NCBI GenBank assembly: GCA_029262175.1
Contig: JAJCZV010000237.1
Span: 1 to 35,543 of the forward strand
Source: Gemmatimonadota bacterium
Lineage (GTDB): Bacteria > Gemmatimonadota > Gemmatimonadetes > Palauibacterales > Palauibacteraceae
Length of the DNA stretch: 35,543 nucleotides
Direction of reading: 5' to 3'
Shown: in pieces, positions 14,812 through 22,742 of the stretch
Position numbering within the stretch: position 1 is the first letter of the stretch
Layout: each line of letters opens with the position of its first letter
The notes under the pieces: generated by a model
The model's database searches: none
What the model was told of the DNA's origin: nothing
What the model saw: the letters and a program-made list of their open reading frames with translations, nothing else
Translations under genes and position numbers: made by a program

Positions 14812-17109
14812 TTAGCCGCCCAAGATGTTGAACTGACGGGAGAACTTCACGATAAGCGAACGTCCCTGTGGCCCAGACAAATCTTGGATCCCTTCGACAT
14901 CGTTGTAAACGATGAAGAGCCCCGTACCCGCCGTGCTCAACCACCCGAAGCGCACGTTCGCCGACCAGTTGTCGAGCTGTGTCGAATACTGGACCAGCGA
15001 TTGGAGATAGATCCGCGGCGTGAAGAAGTAGCCAAAGTTCACGCCGGCAAGCGTCGTTTCAAAATCGCCTTCTTCCAGCGTGACGTTGTTGTAGTTGAGT
15101 CTGAGCGAGGTGCTGAAGGAGGATCCGTTTCGAAGCGTCAGGGTGCCTTGGACGCTCCGCCTCGACCCCGACAGGAACGACCCGATGTTCGACCCACCGC
15201 GGAACGAAACCTTTGCGGACTCGTTCGTCCAAAACATGAGCGCCTGTTCCCACCCGCTATAGGTGCCGTCAGGGACCGTAACGTCGGTGCCCACGATGGA
15301 GAACGGCTCGGTCAGGCCTTCCCGGATCCAGTTCACACCGGTGTGGACTTCCATCCCATCCCAGAACTCCCAGTGCTGATCGATATGCACCCGCGCCGAT
15401 TCCTCGAATCCCTGATCGATCCCCGTCTTGTCGGCGCGGTACGTGAAGTAGGAGATGTGGGGGCGGAGTTCTCTAAAGATGCCGCCGGGTCGGATGTTCC
15501 GAAGAAGAAACACCTGGTAGTAGTCGTGTCCTTTACGGGTAAGGAAACCGACCTCCGGATTGAAGTCCTCACCGAAGTGCTGGTACTGGATGTTTCCCCG
15601 CCAGTCACGACTGTTCAAACCGAATGTCGTGTTAAAGGCACCGTCATCGCGGTCGAGGCCGGGCGTTTCCGTGCGCGCCCCCCAAGCGGAAAGTGTGAAC
15701 GCCTCGCCAAGACCAAGCTGTCCGTCCAACGCGTACGTCCGGTTGTAGTCCCCGTCCACATCGCCGTCGCGGGAGATAAATGCACCACCGACCCGCGAGC
15801 GGTTCGGAAGCTCTCGAGCGACGCGCGCCATCGAATACCGGTTCGCGTCCTGCCCGCCTTCGGTGCCGTCGGTCCCGATGTAGAGCAGCCCGACGTTCAA
15901 TCCGGCCGCTCGACCCGAGACTCGGCCGCCTCCTTGAATTCCCTGCTGGGCACCGTCGGCGATGCCGATCTGACGACTAAAGAACAGGTCCGCCCCGCCA
16001 CCGCCCACCGCGAAGAAGCCGGCGTTCTCCAGAAAGAAGGGTCGCTTTTCCGGAAAAAGAAGGTTGAAGCGTGTCAGGTTGACCTGTTGATCGTCGACCT
16101 CGACCTGAGCAAAGTCGGTGTTGACCGTCGCGTCGAGCGTGAGGCCCTGTGTGAGCTGGAATTTGGCCTCGCCACCAAACTCCGCCTGCTGATCGAAAGA
16201 AGTCTGGCCGGCCGCGTAGTCTCGATCGGTGGACCCCAAGGCATAGGGTGTGATGGACCCAAACCGACGAAACGGCAAATCCAGCCCTGCAAGGTCACCC
16301 GCGTAGTTGAGCCGATAGATGTTGAACTCGCGTGGCATCGGCGCCCAAAACGACTCCTCGTTTCGACGTCGAATCTGCCGAGCGATATTGAAGCCCCACG
16401 TATCGCCCCCGCCGTAGCGAAGCGTGCTGAAGGGGATCCGAAACTCCGCGTACCACCCCCGCTGATCGCGGCTGGTGGCCACCGTCCACGAGCCGTCCCA
16501 ATTTTTGTTGAAGCCGCCACCCGCGCCGGCTTGCTGGCGTTGCTGACGGTTGAGTCCGCCACCCAGGAAGAACCCGCCGCCCTCTCCCTCGTTCGCCACC
16601 TGCCCGTCATACTCGATCCCGGACGGAGTCGTGCCAAAAACGAATCCGTTCTGGTCGTCGTTATACGTGTCGAACGCCATCACGATGGCGTCGGACTCAC
16701 CGACCTCGGAGTCACGAATGCGGTCGCCGGGGATAATCTCGCTGGGGTTCTCATCCCAGGCCCACACGCCCACGTAGATCGCGTTGTCGTCAAACAGGAT
16801 TCGAACCTCTGTGCGCTCCGACGCGGGCTGGCCGTCGAACGGCTCCCGTTGGATGAAGTCCGTCATCACGGGCGCATTCTGCCAACCCTCATCGTCGAGC
16901 GCCCCGTCGACCGTGGGCGAGTTCTCGACTTTGTGCGCCAAGGCGGTCAGAGGGAGGTCCTGTGAAGCGGCATCGGCGGCGGTCGTGGCCGGACCATCCT
17001 GGGCTCGGACACCCGTGCCCGTAAGCGCTAGGAGCAGCCCGGAGATCAAGACCGATTCGGGGGCCGCCCAGCGGCGACGGGACCTGCGGCTTCGGACAAC
17101 ACTACTCAT
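14812..17109 (-). CDS. CBM9-like/DUF5916 outer-membrane protein
   Basis: A 765-residue outer-membrane protein. A signal peptide covers about residues 1-36 (an Arg-rich n-region, then a hydrophobic core ending VRAQ). Residues about 55-250 form a CBM9-like domain, with SPTVDGALDDEGW near its start and EVRILFDDNAIYVGV, which are typical of that fold. The rest is a DUF5916 beta-barrel-like region with the hallmark RFNLLFPEKRPFFLENAGFF and repeated alternating-hydrophobicity strands, ending RSLIVKFSRQFNILGG. Such proteins are frequent in Gemmatimonadota and Bacteroidota. Their substrate is unknown; carbohydrate or peptide handling at the cell surface is only a guess. The start at 17109 has GGAG about ten bases upstream. 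The XRE-type gene is divergent, 241 bases away. Confidence 0.85.
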   Translation of the reverse strand: MSSVVRSRRSRRRWAAPESVLISGLLLALTGTGVRAQDGPATTAADAASQDLPLTALAHKVENSPTVDGALDDEGWQNAPVMTDFIQREPFDGQPASERTEVRILFDDNAIYVGVWAWDENPSEIIPGDRIRDSEVGESDAIVMAFDTYNDDQNGFVFGTTPSGIEYDGQVANEGEGGGFFLGGGLNRQQRQQAGAGGGFNKNWDGSWTVATSRDQRGWYAEFRIPFSTLRYGGGDTWGFNIARQIRRRNEESFWAPMPREFNIYRLNYAGDLAGLDLPFRRFGSITPYALGSTDRDYAAGQTSFDQQAEFGGEAKFQLTQGLTLDATVNTDFAQVEVDDQQVNLTRFNLLFPEKRPFFLENAGFFAVGGGGADLFFSRQIGIADGAQQGIQGGGRVSGRAAGLNVGLLYIGTDGTEGGQDANRYSMARVARELPNRSRVGGAFISRDGDVDGDYNRTYALDGQLGLGEAFTLSAWGARTETPGLDRDDGAFNTTFGLNSRDWRGNIQYQHFGEDFNPEVGFLTRKGHDYYQVFLLRNIRPGGIFRELRPHISYFTYRADKTGIDQGFEESARVHIDQHWEFWDGMEVHTGVNWIREGLTEPFSIVGTDVTVPDGTYSGWEQALMFWTNESAKVSFRGGSNIGSFLSGSRRSVQGTLTLRNGSSFSTSLRLNYNNVTLEEGDFETTLAGVNFGYFFTPRIYLQSLVQYSTQLDNWSANVRFGWLSTAGTGLFIVYNDVEGIQDLSGPQGRSLIVKFSRQFNILGG

Positions 17110-17350
17110 CAGCGCGCGCTCCGCATTTTGATTTCGACGGGTGATTCCTCATTCGTCGCGCCGAAGCAGGACGAATACCGAGATCCTAACAAGCGAGAGG
17201 TGAGGAAGGTTGATTCTAGCGGGAGCGCGGCTTCAGCGGGAGTACGCGGCAGCTCATCTCACACGGAACTCCCGTGCCGATAACGAACAACGAGACCCCG
17301 TATGGCAACCAGGACTTGACCGGCCGCCGTTACGAAGTACGTTCATTCAC

Positions 17351-18052
17351 ATGGACACTGTTCAAAAACGGCTGAAATATTTCCGGGAAGAAGTTCACGG
17401 GCTGTCGCTACGGGAGTTTCGGGGTCGAGTGAACGAGCAGCTTCCCGGGGACGCCGGGCTCAGTCTCGGCACCCTTTCCAACTATGAACGCGCCCCCAAC
17501 GGTAAGGCTCGGCCCGGCCCGCGAGCCGATTTCATGGCGGCGCTCAAGCGGGCCTTCCCCGAAGTGCGCCTGGATTGGCTCATCCTCGGCGAGGGTCAGC
17601 CGACCGAGGTCGCCCAACGTCTCGCGTCCCCTGACGGTCTCGAGGCGCGGGCAGAAGGCGGGGATCTCGGCCCTGGCGACGCGGACGGGGAGGGTTCGCG
17701 CTTCGCGGCCCGAGTCCTGGAGCGCTACCCAGATCTCGAACTACTCTCGCCCGAGGCCTCGGCCCTGTTCATGGCCGGGCTCACCCGACTAGCCATGGGG
17801 GAGCCTGAGATGTCGTTCGATGAGGCACAGCTCCTGGAGCTGGCCGGAGACCTGCGTTGGCTGGTGCTCTGCCCGCTCGGAGCCTGGGGATTCCAGCACG
17901 ACCCTCCCTACCGAGCGTTCTCGGACTATGCGATCGCGATGCTCCACGCGCTTGCGATCTTGATGCCGGACACAGGGCTGGGGGACCAGATCGAAGCGTA
18001 CCCGGGATCCGTGGGGCCGCGGCTACGTCGTCTCCACCCGGTCGGCTTTTGA
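17351..18052 (+). CDS. XRE-type helix-turn-helix protein
   Basis: A 233-residue protein. Residues about 1-80 look like an XRE/Cro helix-turn-helix: KRLKYFREE, LSLREFRGRVNE, GLSLGTLSNYERA as recognition helix, and VRLDWLILGEGQPT at the end, which is a common tail of phage-type XRE domains. The C-terminal 150 residues are acidic and then Leu/Ala-rich, with no domain I recognise. I chose ATG 17351 because the HTH starts there. The frame is open to a TTG at 17210 that follows an AGAGGTGAGGAAGG run, so an N-terminal extension of 47 residues is possible, though it looks non-conserved. The target is unknown; the branched-chain E1 gene 207 bases downstream on the same strand is a candidate. Confidence 0.72.
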   Translation: MDTVQKRLKYFREEVHGLSLREFRGRVNEQLPGDAGLSLGTLSNYERAPNGKARPGPRADFMAALKRAFPEVRLDWLILGEGQPTEVAQRLASPDGLEARAEGGDLGPGDADGEGSRFAARVLERYPDLELLSPEASALFMAGLTRLAMGEPEMSFDEAQLLELAGDLRWLVLCPLGAWGFQHDPPYRAFSDYAIAMLHALAILMPDTGLGDQIEAYPGSVGPRLRRLHPVGF

Positions 18053-18259
18053 ACTCGTAGCTCGAGCGTGCGCGTCGCCAGACTTGGTCGTGGGCGGCTT
18101 CGCACTCGGTGGTCGGAAACGCCTTCGCTCGTTAGGTTTCTCCCCGACGTGGTACCCCGCCCTTTTTTTAGCGGTATACCCTTGTAACATCGACGTTCCG
18201 ACGGCGCCGCCAGGCACGGCGGGTGCATGCTCACCGCCTCGGACGTCCCCCCAATCTAG

Positions 18260-20410
18260 ATGAAGAGCTCTATGGTTCGACCCAACGACAACCTCGTCTC
18301 CGTACCCAAGCCGGAATGGCTCGATCTAACTGCTGACGACCTAATCGATTTGTACAAAACGATGTACACATCGCGGCAGATCGATGACCGTGAAATCGCG
18401 ATGAAGCGTCAGAACAAGATCTTCTTCCAGATTTCTGGTGCCGGGCACGAGGCGGTACTTGTGGCTGCGGCGCGCGCGCTACGCCCCGGACACGACTGGT
18501 TCTTCACCTATTATCGTGATCGGGCGCTCTGCCTCGAGATCGGCATGACCCCCTATCAGATGTTTTTGCAGGCCGTCGGCGCTGCGAGCGATCCATCCAC
18601 GGGTGGTCGCCAGATGCCCGGCCACTATGGGCACCCTGAACTCAATCTGGTCACCTCGTCGAGTCCGACAGGCACGCAGTTCAACCAAGCGGTCGGCTGC
18701 GCCGAAGGGATTCTAAGGGCTGAGAAGATCGCATCGCAGAGTAAGTTCTCGCGGCTCGATGTCGGCGCGGATGAGGTGGTGCTGGTTTGCACGGGAGACG
18801 GCACGACGTCCGAGGGCGAATTCTGGGAGGCGCTCAACACGGCGTCCAATCTCAAGCTCCCCGTCATCTTCTTGGTCGAGGACAACGGATACGCGATCTC
18901 GGTCCCGGTAGAAGTAGGCACGACGGGGGGCAGCATCTCGAAGCTCGTGCGGTCGTATCCGGATCTCATGGTTCGCGAGATCGACGGGACCAATCCACTC
19001 GAGAGCTACGCCGCGATGCGAAACGCCGCTTCGCACTGTCGCAACCGTCGAGGTCCGGCGTTGGTCCACGCGCACGTGATTCGGCCGTACAGCCACTCGA
19101 TGTCGGACGACGAGAAAGCCTACAAACCCCTGGCCGAACGAGAGGCAGAGGCGCTTCGAGATCCGATTGACACGTTTGGCGAATACTTGGTCGTAGAGGG
19201 CCTGCTCAACGAGACGCAGCTGCAGGCGATGAAGGAGAAGATCACCGCCGAGGTCGCTGAAGCGGCCGACCGAGCCGCAGAACAGCCGCAGCCCGCCGCC
19301 GATTCGATATACCTGCACGTGTACTCGGAAGATGTCGATCCGACCTCCTCCGCGTTCGACACTCCGGCGGACACGGCCGGAGATCCGACCACGACCGTGG
19401 ACCTGCTCAACTCCTGTCTCCGCGATGAGATGGAGCGCGATCCCCGAATCGTCGTCTTCGGAGAAGACGTCGCAGACGCGAGTCGCGAGCAACATCTCGA
19501 AGAGGTGAAGGGCAAAGGCGGCGTGTTCAAAGTCACGCACGGTCTTCAGCGGCGCTTCGGATCGACGCGGGTGTTCAACACCCCCATCGCTGAAGCCAAC
19601 ATTGTAGGCCGAGCCATCGGCATGGCGGTTCGCGGTCTCAAACCTGTGGCCGAAATTCAATTCTTCGACTACATCTGGCCTGCGTTCCATCAGCTTCGGA
19701 ACGAAGTCGCAACTTTCCGCTGGCGCTCCAATGGGTCCTTCAAATGTCCCATTGTCATCCGAACGACCTATGGTGGCTATCTAGCCGGTGGCGCGATCTA
19801 CCACTCGCAGACGGGCGCTTCGCTGTTCACGCACACGCCGGGCATGCACGTGATCTGCCCATCGAACGCCGTCGACGCGAATGGGCTTCTACGAACCGCG
19901 ATTCGATGCGACGACCCGGTGCTCTTCCTCGAGCACAAGCATCTATATCGTCAGACGTACAACAAGGGCGTGTATCCCGGACCGAACTACATGATTCCGT
20001 TTGGGAAAGCGGCCATGGTCGAGTCCGGTACCGATGTCACCATCGTCACCTACGGCGCGCTCGTCGAGCGCACGCGCAAAGCGCTTCGCAAACTCGACAA
20101 GGAGGGCGAACCTGTGAGCGCCGATCTCATCGATCTGCGATCGCTCAACCCGCTCGACATGGACACGATCCGGGCCTCCGTCAAGAAGACGAGCCGCGTG
20201 CTCGTGGCCTACGAGGACGCGAAGTCGTGGGGATATGGCGCGGAGATCTCGGCCCGTATCGCCGACGAATTGTTCGAGTACCTCGATGCCCCGATCCGCC
20301 GGATCTCCTCGACCGACACGTTTGTCGGATATGCGCCGAGCCTCGAGGCCGCGATTCTTCCACAGGTCGACGACATCGCCGAAGCGATCGTCGAGTTGGC
20401 GAGCTACTAA
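18260..20410 (+). CDS. Fused 2-oxoisovalerate (branched-chain 2-oxoacid) dehydrogenase E1 alpha/beta
   Basis: A 716-residue thiamine-diphosphate enzyme in which E1 alpha (about 1-365) and E1 beta (about 372-716) are one chain. The alpha part has the TPP motif starting GDGTTSEGEFWEAL (179-192) and ending at Asn209, and a phosphorylation-loop-like region, RPYSHSMSDDEKAY. The beta part has VFGEDVA, FNTPIAEANIVG, EIQFFDYIWPAFHQL and the Tyr/His-rich EHKHLYRQTYN segment. It oxidatively decarboxylates branched-chain 2-oxoacids and passes the acyl group to a lipoyl E2. No dedicated E2/E3 follows, so it may use partners elsewhere, or those of the PDH operon at 28683-31508. The start is ATG 18260 or ATG 18272; the latter has GAAGAG just before it. 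Substrate class is by family likeness. Confidence 0.88.
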   Translation: MKSSMVRPNDNLVSVPKPEWLDLTADDLIDLYKTMYTSRQIDDREIAMKRQNKIFFQISGAGHEAVLVAAARALRPGHDWFFTYYRDRALCLEIGMTPYQMFLQAVGAASDPSTGGRQMPGHYGHPELNLVTSSSPTGTQFNQAVGCAEGILRAEKIASQSKFSRLDVGADEVVLVCTGDGTTSEGEFWEALNTASNLKLPVIFLVEDNGYAISVPVEVGTTGGSISKLVRSYPDLMVREIDGTNPLESYAAMRNAASHCRNRRGPALVHAHVIRPYSHSMSDDEKAYKPLAEREAEALRDPIDTFGEYLVVEGLLNETQLQAMKEKITAEVAEAADRAAEQPQPAADSIYLHVYSEDVDPTSSAFDTPADTAGDPTTTVDLLNSCLRDEMERDPRIVVFGEDVADASREQHLEEVKGKGGVFKVTHGLQRRFGSTRVFNTPIAEANIVGRAIGMAVRGLKPVAEIQFFDYIWPAFHQLRNEVATFRWRSNGSFKCPIVIRTTYGGYLAGGAIYHSQTGASLFTHTPGMHVICPSNAVDANGLLRTAIRCDDPVLFLEHKHLYRQTYNKGVYPGPNYMIPFGKAAMVESGTDVTIVTYGALVERTRKALRKLDKEGEPVSADLIDLRSLNPLDMDTIRASVKKTSRVLVAYEDAKSWGYGAEISARIADELFEYLDAPIRRISSTDTFVGYAPSLEAAILPQVDDIAEAIVELASY

Positions 20411-20425
20411 CCGCGAGCCATCCAT

Positions 20426-20450
20426 CCGCGGGGCGAGGCATCGCCCGCGG
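20426..20450. terminator. Hairpin between convergent genes, terminator-like
   Basis: A GC-rich stem of ten pairs with one bulged G: 26-32 with 44-50 and 34-36 with 41-43 (last two digits), closed by the loop GGCA. It sits in the 52-base gap between the stop of the branched-chain E1 gene and the stop of the convergent DUF4031-like gene. There is no T-run on either side, so it is not a classic rho-independent terminator. Its position suggests 3'-end formation or protection for one or both transcripts. Confidence 0.4.
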
Positions 20451-20462
20451 CGCGAGACGCGA

Positions 20463-20738
20463 TCAGTCGATCGCGACGCGCGCGCGCCACTGGCGAATAT
20501 GCGCCTTGAGCTCGGTCCGCGTGACGCCGGGACCGCAAACCAGAAGTCGATCGCCGAAGGCATCGAAATGCGGCAGTGTCCCTTCGTGGATCCACCGCGC
20601 CTCGAGTCCGTGCTGGCGACCCCAACTCTCGAGTTCCTCGCGCGAAGCATCGCTGTAGATGTGACACAGCCGGTCGCCCTTCACGATATCTAGATGAAGG
20701 ACGTTCTTCTGAGAGACGTGATAGTGAAAGCGAATCAA
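20463..20738 (-). CDS. DUF4031-like small protein
   Basis: About 91 residues if it starts at TTG 20738. The frame is open further upstream but there it runs through the end of the Fpg gene. The HIYSDASREELESWGRQHGL segment followed by WIHEGTLPHFDAFGDR resembles DUF4031 proteins (consensus: H-x-hydrophobic-A-D, E-E-L, G-L then a P-H-Y/F-D motif), which are small cytosolic proteins of unknown function. No clear ribosome binding site precedes the TTG, so translation may be coupled to the Fpg gene 22 bases upstream. Both start and family call are moderate. It is the last gene of the minus-strand group that begins with the ferredoxin. Confidence 0.6.
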   Translation of the reverse strand: MIRFHYHVSQKNVLHLDIVKGDRLCHIYSDASREELESWGRQHGLEARWIHEGTLPHFDAFGDRLLVCGPGVTRTELKAHIRQWRARVAID

Positions 20739-20760
20739 ACCGAGTCGCGCCCGAGCATGT

Positions 20761-21663
20761 TCACTCGCTGGAACGAAGCTGCTCGAGTTCTTCCAGACTA
20801 CGTGGCCAATCTTTCCCCAGCAGGCGCGAAAGCCCTCGGTCAGCCAAGACCTTCCCATCGGTCTGGCACACCGCGCAGTAGTTCGTCTCGTTGCTCGCGT
20901 ATCGAATTCGTTGGACCGCGGAGGCGCAGATCGGGCAAGGCTCTCCATACTTCCCGTGCACAGCCATCTCTGGTCGGAACGCCGTGACCTTCTTGGGGAA
21001 GTTCCCCTTCAACTCGTCACGAAGTCGGTCGGTCCATTCGATCAAGGTCGTGCGGGTCGCGTCGAACAAGCGGGCGATCTCGTCGTCAGTCAGACGCTCG
21101 GTCCATTTGATCGGCGACAATCCGGCCCTGTGAAGGATCTCGTCAGAATAGGCGTTTCCGATTCCCGAGAAATAGTGGGGATCGGTCAGCGCTCGTTTGA
21201 GCGTGTGGTTTCTCGCGGTAATGATCTGCGTGAACTCAGCCAATCCGATCCCGAGAGGCTCCGCACCCCCGGGATCATGCGCGCGGAGCCCGTCCTCTCC
21301 TTTCACGACGTGAAGCGACGCGCGTTTCTTGGTCCCCGCCTCGGTCAGAAACAAGCACCCGTGATCGAAATCGAAGGAGGCGAGCCCGAGCTTTCGGGGG
21401 ATCTTTGCGCCCGGCTCTTTCCATTGAAAGCGACCCGCGATCATCAGGTGGATGACGAGCCACAGGTCGCCCGCGAGGCCGATGCCGATCCGCTTGCCGA
21501 TGCGGCGCACCTCGACGATCTCGCACCCATCGGCATCGCTCAGCGGCGGCGCGACGCTACGGAGCAGGAAGGGACTGGCAAGCCGCACGCACTGGAGCTG
21601 CTTCCCGAGGATCCGAGGTTCGAGCGCCTCTAGATAGGTCTCGATATCGGGAAGCTCAGGCAT
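20761..21663 (-). CDS. mutM: Fpg/Nei-family DNA glycosylase, divergent
   Basis: A 300-residue member of the Fpg/Nei family, which excises oxidised bases and nicks the abasic site using the N-terminal proline as nucleophile. MPELPD gives Pro2 and Glu3; GKR at 56-58 supplies the conserved Lys57; SGIGNAYSDEILHRAGLSP (166-184) is the H2TH segment with Asn170. The zinc finger has the exact Fpg spacing: Cys243-x2-Cys246-x16-Cys263-x2-Cys266. The DNA-contacting arginine normally five residues before the third cysteine is Asn258 here. A tail of about 34 residues follows the finger. ATG 21663 has GGGGAG five bases upstream. The gene symbol is by family only; specificity (Fpg-like or Nei-like) is open. 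Confidence 0.82.
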   Translation of the reverse strand: MPELPDIETYLEALEPRILGKQLQCVRLASPFLLRSVAPPLSDADGCEIVEVRRIGKRIGIGLAGDLWLVIHLMIAGRFQWKEPGAKIPRKLGLASFDFDHGCLFLTEAGTKKRASLHVVKGEDGLRAHDPGGAEPLGIGLAEFTQIITARNHTLKRALTDPHYFSGIGNAYSDEILHRAGLSPIKWTERLTDDEIARLFDATRTTLIEWTDRLRDELKGNFPKKVTAFRPEMAVHGKYGEPCPICASAVQRIRYASNETNYCAVCQTDGKVLADRGLSRLLGKDWPRSLEELEQLRSSE

Positions 21664-21700
21664 GACGTCTCCCCGTCAAACTCGGGTCAGACCCACTGCG

Positions 21701-21946
21701 CTAAACCTCTTGGGCGACCAGGAAGGCTTCGACGAGATAGGCATCGTCGTACTGGTCGAGGACGTCGTGAGAGGGCACGTCTTCCTCGAGTCTCAACCAC
21801 GTCTCCCTGGCCACATGGCCTTTGTGGCCGTGCGGCTGGAATCGAATCTTCGCGCGGTGCCAGTGGTCGTCTCCGCGGTGTTCCGCTTCTTCGGGGAGGG
21901 CGACTACGGCCCACTCAAATCCATCGATATCCAACACACGGGGCAT
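21701..21946 (-). CDS. Small hypothetical protein, 81 residues
   Basis: An acidic, His-rich cytosolic protein of unknown function. I do not recognise a domain. Visible features are an N-terminal hydrophobic strand-like part (RVLDIDGFEWAVVALPEE), a central His cluster (DDHWHRAKIRF, then PHGHKGHV) and an acidic C-terminal helix. It is supported as a real gene by a GAGGAG site about ten bases before ATG 21946 and by its tight packing between the ferredoxin (21 bases) and the Fpg-like gene (37 bases) on the same strand. The His-rich middle could bind metal, but that is speculation. Confidence 0.6.
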   Translation of the reverse strand: MPRVLDIDGFEWAVVALPEEAEHRGDDHWHRAKIRFQPHGHKGHVARETWLRLEEDVPSHDVLDQYDDAYLVEAFLVAQEV

Positions 21947-21967
21947 GGTCTTGGCGCTCCTCGCAGG

Positions 21968-22216
21968 CTACTCGGGTGGAGGAACGTCGAAGCGTTTGTA
22001 GTTCTTGGCTGTGAATTCTGCCCACTGCTCCGGAACCTCATCGTCGGGGAAGATCGCCTCGACGGGGCACTCCGGCACGCAGGCGCCACAATCGATGCAT
22101 TCCTCGGGATGGATATAGAACTGATCCTCGCCCTCGTAAATGCAATCGACCGGGCAAACGTCGACGCACGAAGCGTCTTTTTCGCCGATGCACGGCTGAG
22201 TGATGATATATGTCAT
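21968..22216 (-). CDS. fdxA: 7Fe ferredoxin (3Fe-4S/4Fe-4S)
   Basis: An 82-residue electron-transfer protein. Cysteines 9, 17, 21, 25, 40, 43, 46 and 50 reproduce the Azotobacter FdI pattern shifted by one residue. Cys9, Cys17 and Cys50 would hold the 3Fe-4S cluster and Cys21, Cys40, Cys43 and Cys46 the 4Fe-4S cluster, with Cys25 free. MTYIITQPCIGEKD and CPVDCIYEG are typical of FdxA-type ferredoxins. The length is a little under the usual 100-110 because the C-terminal extension is short. There is no clear Shine-Dalgarno before ATG 22216. It is the first gene of a four-gene minus-strand group; which redox enzyme it serves is not shown. Confidence 0.9.
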   Translation of the reverse strand: MTYIITQPCIGEKDASCVDVCPVDCIYEGEDQFYIHPEECIDCGACVPECPVEAIFPDDEVPEQWAEFTAKNYKRFDVPPPE

Positions 22217-22335
22217 GCGCGGAATTTACCGGACGGGTCTGGGCAGAGCAATCGGTCGCGGCGGCGGCGATCCTGGGCCTGTTTTCCGTGGTCGTCCGAC
22301 GTTTCTTCTTGCTTTGGCATCCGCGGCAGTGTATT

Positions 22336-22353
22336 AATCTACATAGATAGATT
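22336..22353. promoter_or_regulatory. Inverted repeat, candidate PadR operator
   Basis: AATCTA and TAGATT form perfect six-base arms around a six-base spacer (AATCTACATAGATAGATT), in an AT-rich patch (22330-22375) within otherwise GC-rich DNA. It lies about 65-80 bases before the PadR start, in the 199-base gap between the divergent ferredoxin and PadR genes. PadR regulators usually control their own operon through short palindromes, so this is a reasonable operator/promoter candidate. No -10/-35 pair could be assigned. Confidence 0.4.
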
Positions 22354-22415
22354 TACTGATAGGTAGAACTAAACAAAGCCCATCCTTCCGGTGCGAAGCT
22401 CGAACTCCTCGATAG

Positions 22416-22742
22416 GTGAACGTGGCGAAACCGAGAATGACCGTCCCCACTGCGTTGGTGACCTCCGCAGTGGCAGCGGGAAGCCGCTACGGCTTCGAGA
22501 TCATGGAGGCGACGGGCCTGCCCAGTGGCACCGTGTACCCGGTATTGCGGCGGCTCGAACGCGGTGGATTCTTGGTCTCGACCTGGGAGGATCCCGCTGT
22601 CGCGCTCGCCGACGGTCGCCCTCGACGGCGGATGTACAAACTCACGGGCCAGGCCGCACCCCTCATCTCGGCGGCAGCCGGCAAACTCATGTCGTTGCGG
22701 GGGTTCGCAGGCCCAGGGCTCGTAAGCCCCGAGGCGGGCTAG
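22416..22742 (+). CDS. PadR-family transcriptional regulator
   Basis: A 108-residue winged-helix regulator. The segment SRYGFEIMEATGLPSGTVYP followed by VLRRLERGGFLVSTWED is the PadR wHTH with the typical TVYPVLRRLE recognition helix. GRPRRRMYKLTGQA is the wing and the start of the last helix. The N-terminal helix is short, so this is a minimal PadR. The start is GTG 22416 or GTG 22422; an AGGTGA sequence overlaps the first and precedes the second. The downstream ADOP permease starts directly after the stop codon, the usual PadR-ADOP pairing in Acidobacteriota and Gemmatimonadota. It probably represses or tunes this two-gene operon; its ligand is unknown. Confidence 0.85.
   Translation: MNVAKPRMTVPTALVTSAVAAGSRYGFEIMEATGLPSGTVYPVLRRLERGGFLVSTWEDPAVALADGRPRRRMYKLTGQAAPLISAAAGKLMSLRGFAGPGLVSPEAG

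Noticed and set aside
14884..16965. A 693-codon open frame on the plus strand, opposite the DUF5916 gene
   Set aside because: It is antisense to a gene with signal peptide, CBM9 and DUF5916 landmarks; its translation is low-complexity Val/Arg/Leu/Glu-rich with no motif. Long antisense frames are expected in high-GC DNA.
18160..18175. A T-run after GTACCCCGCCC, seeming terminator of the XRE-type gene
   Set aside because: No GC-rich stem of useful length immediately precedes the T-run; only the six-base palindrome GGTACC is near.
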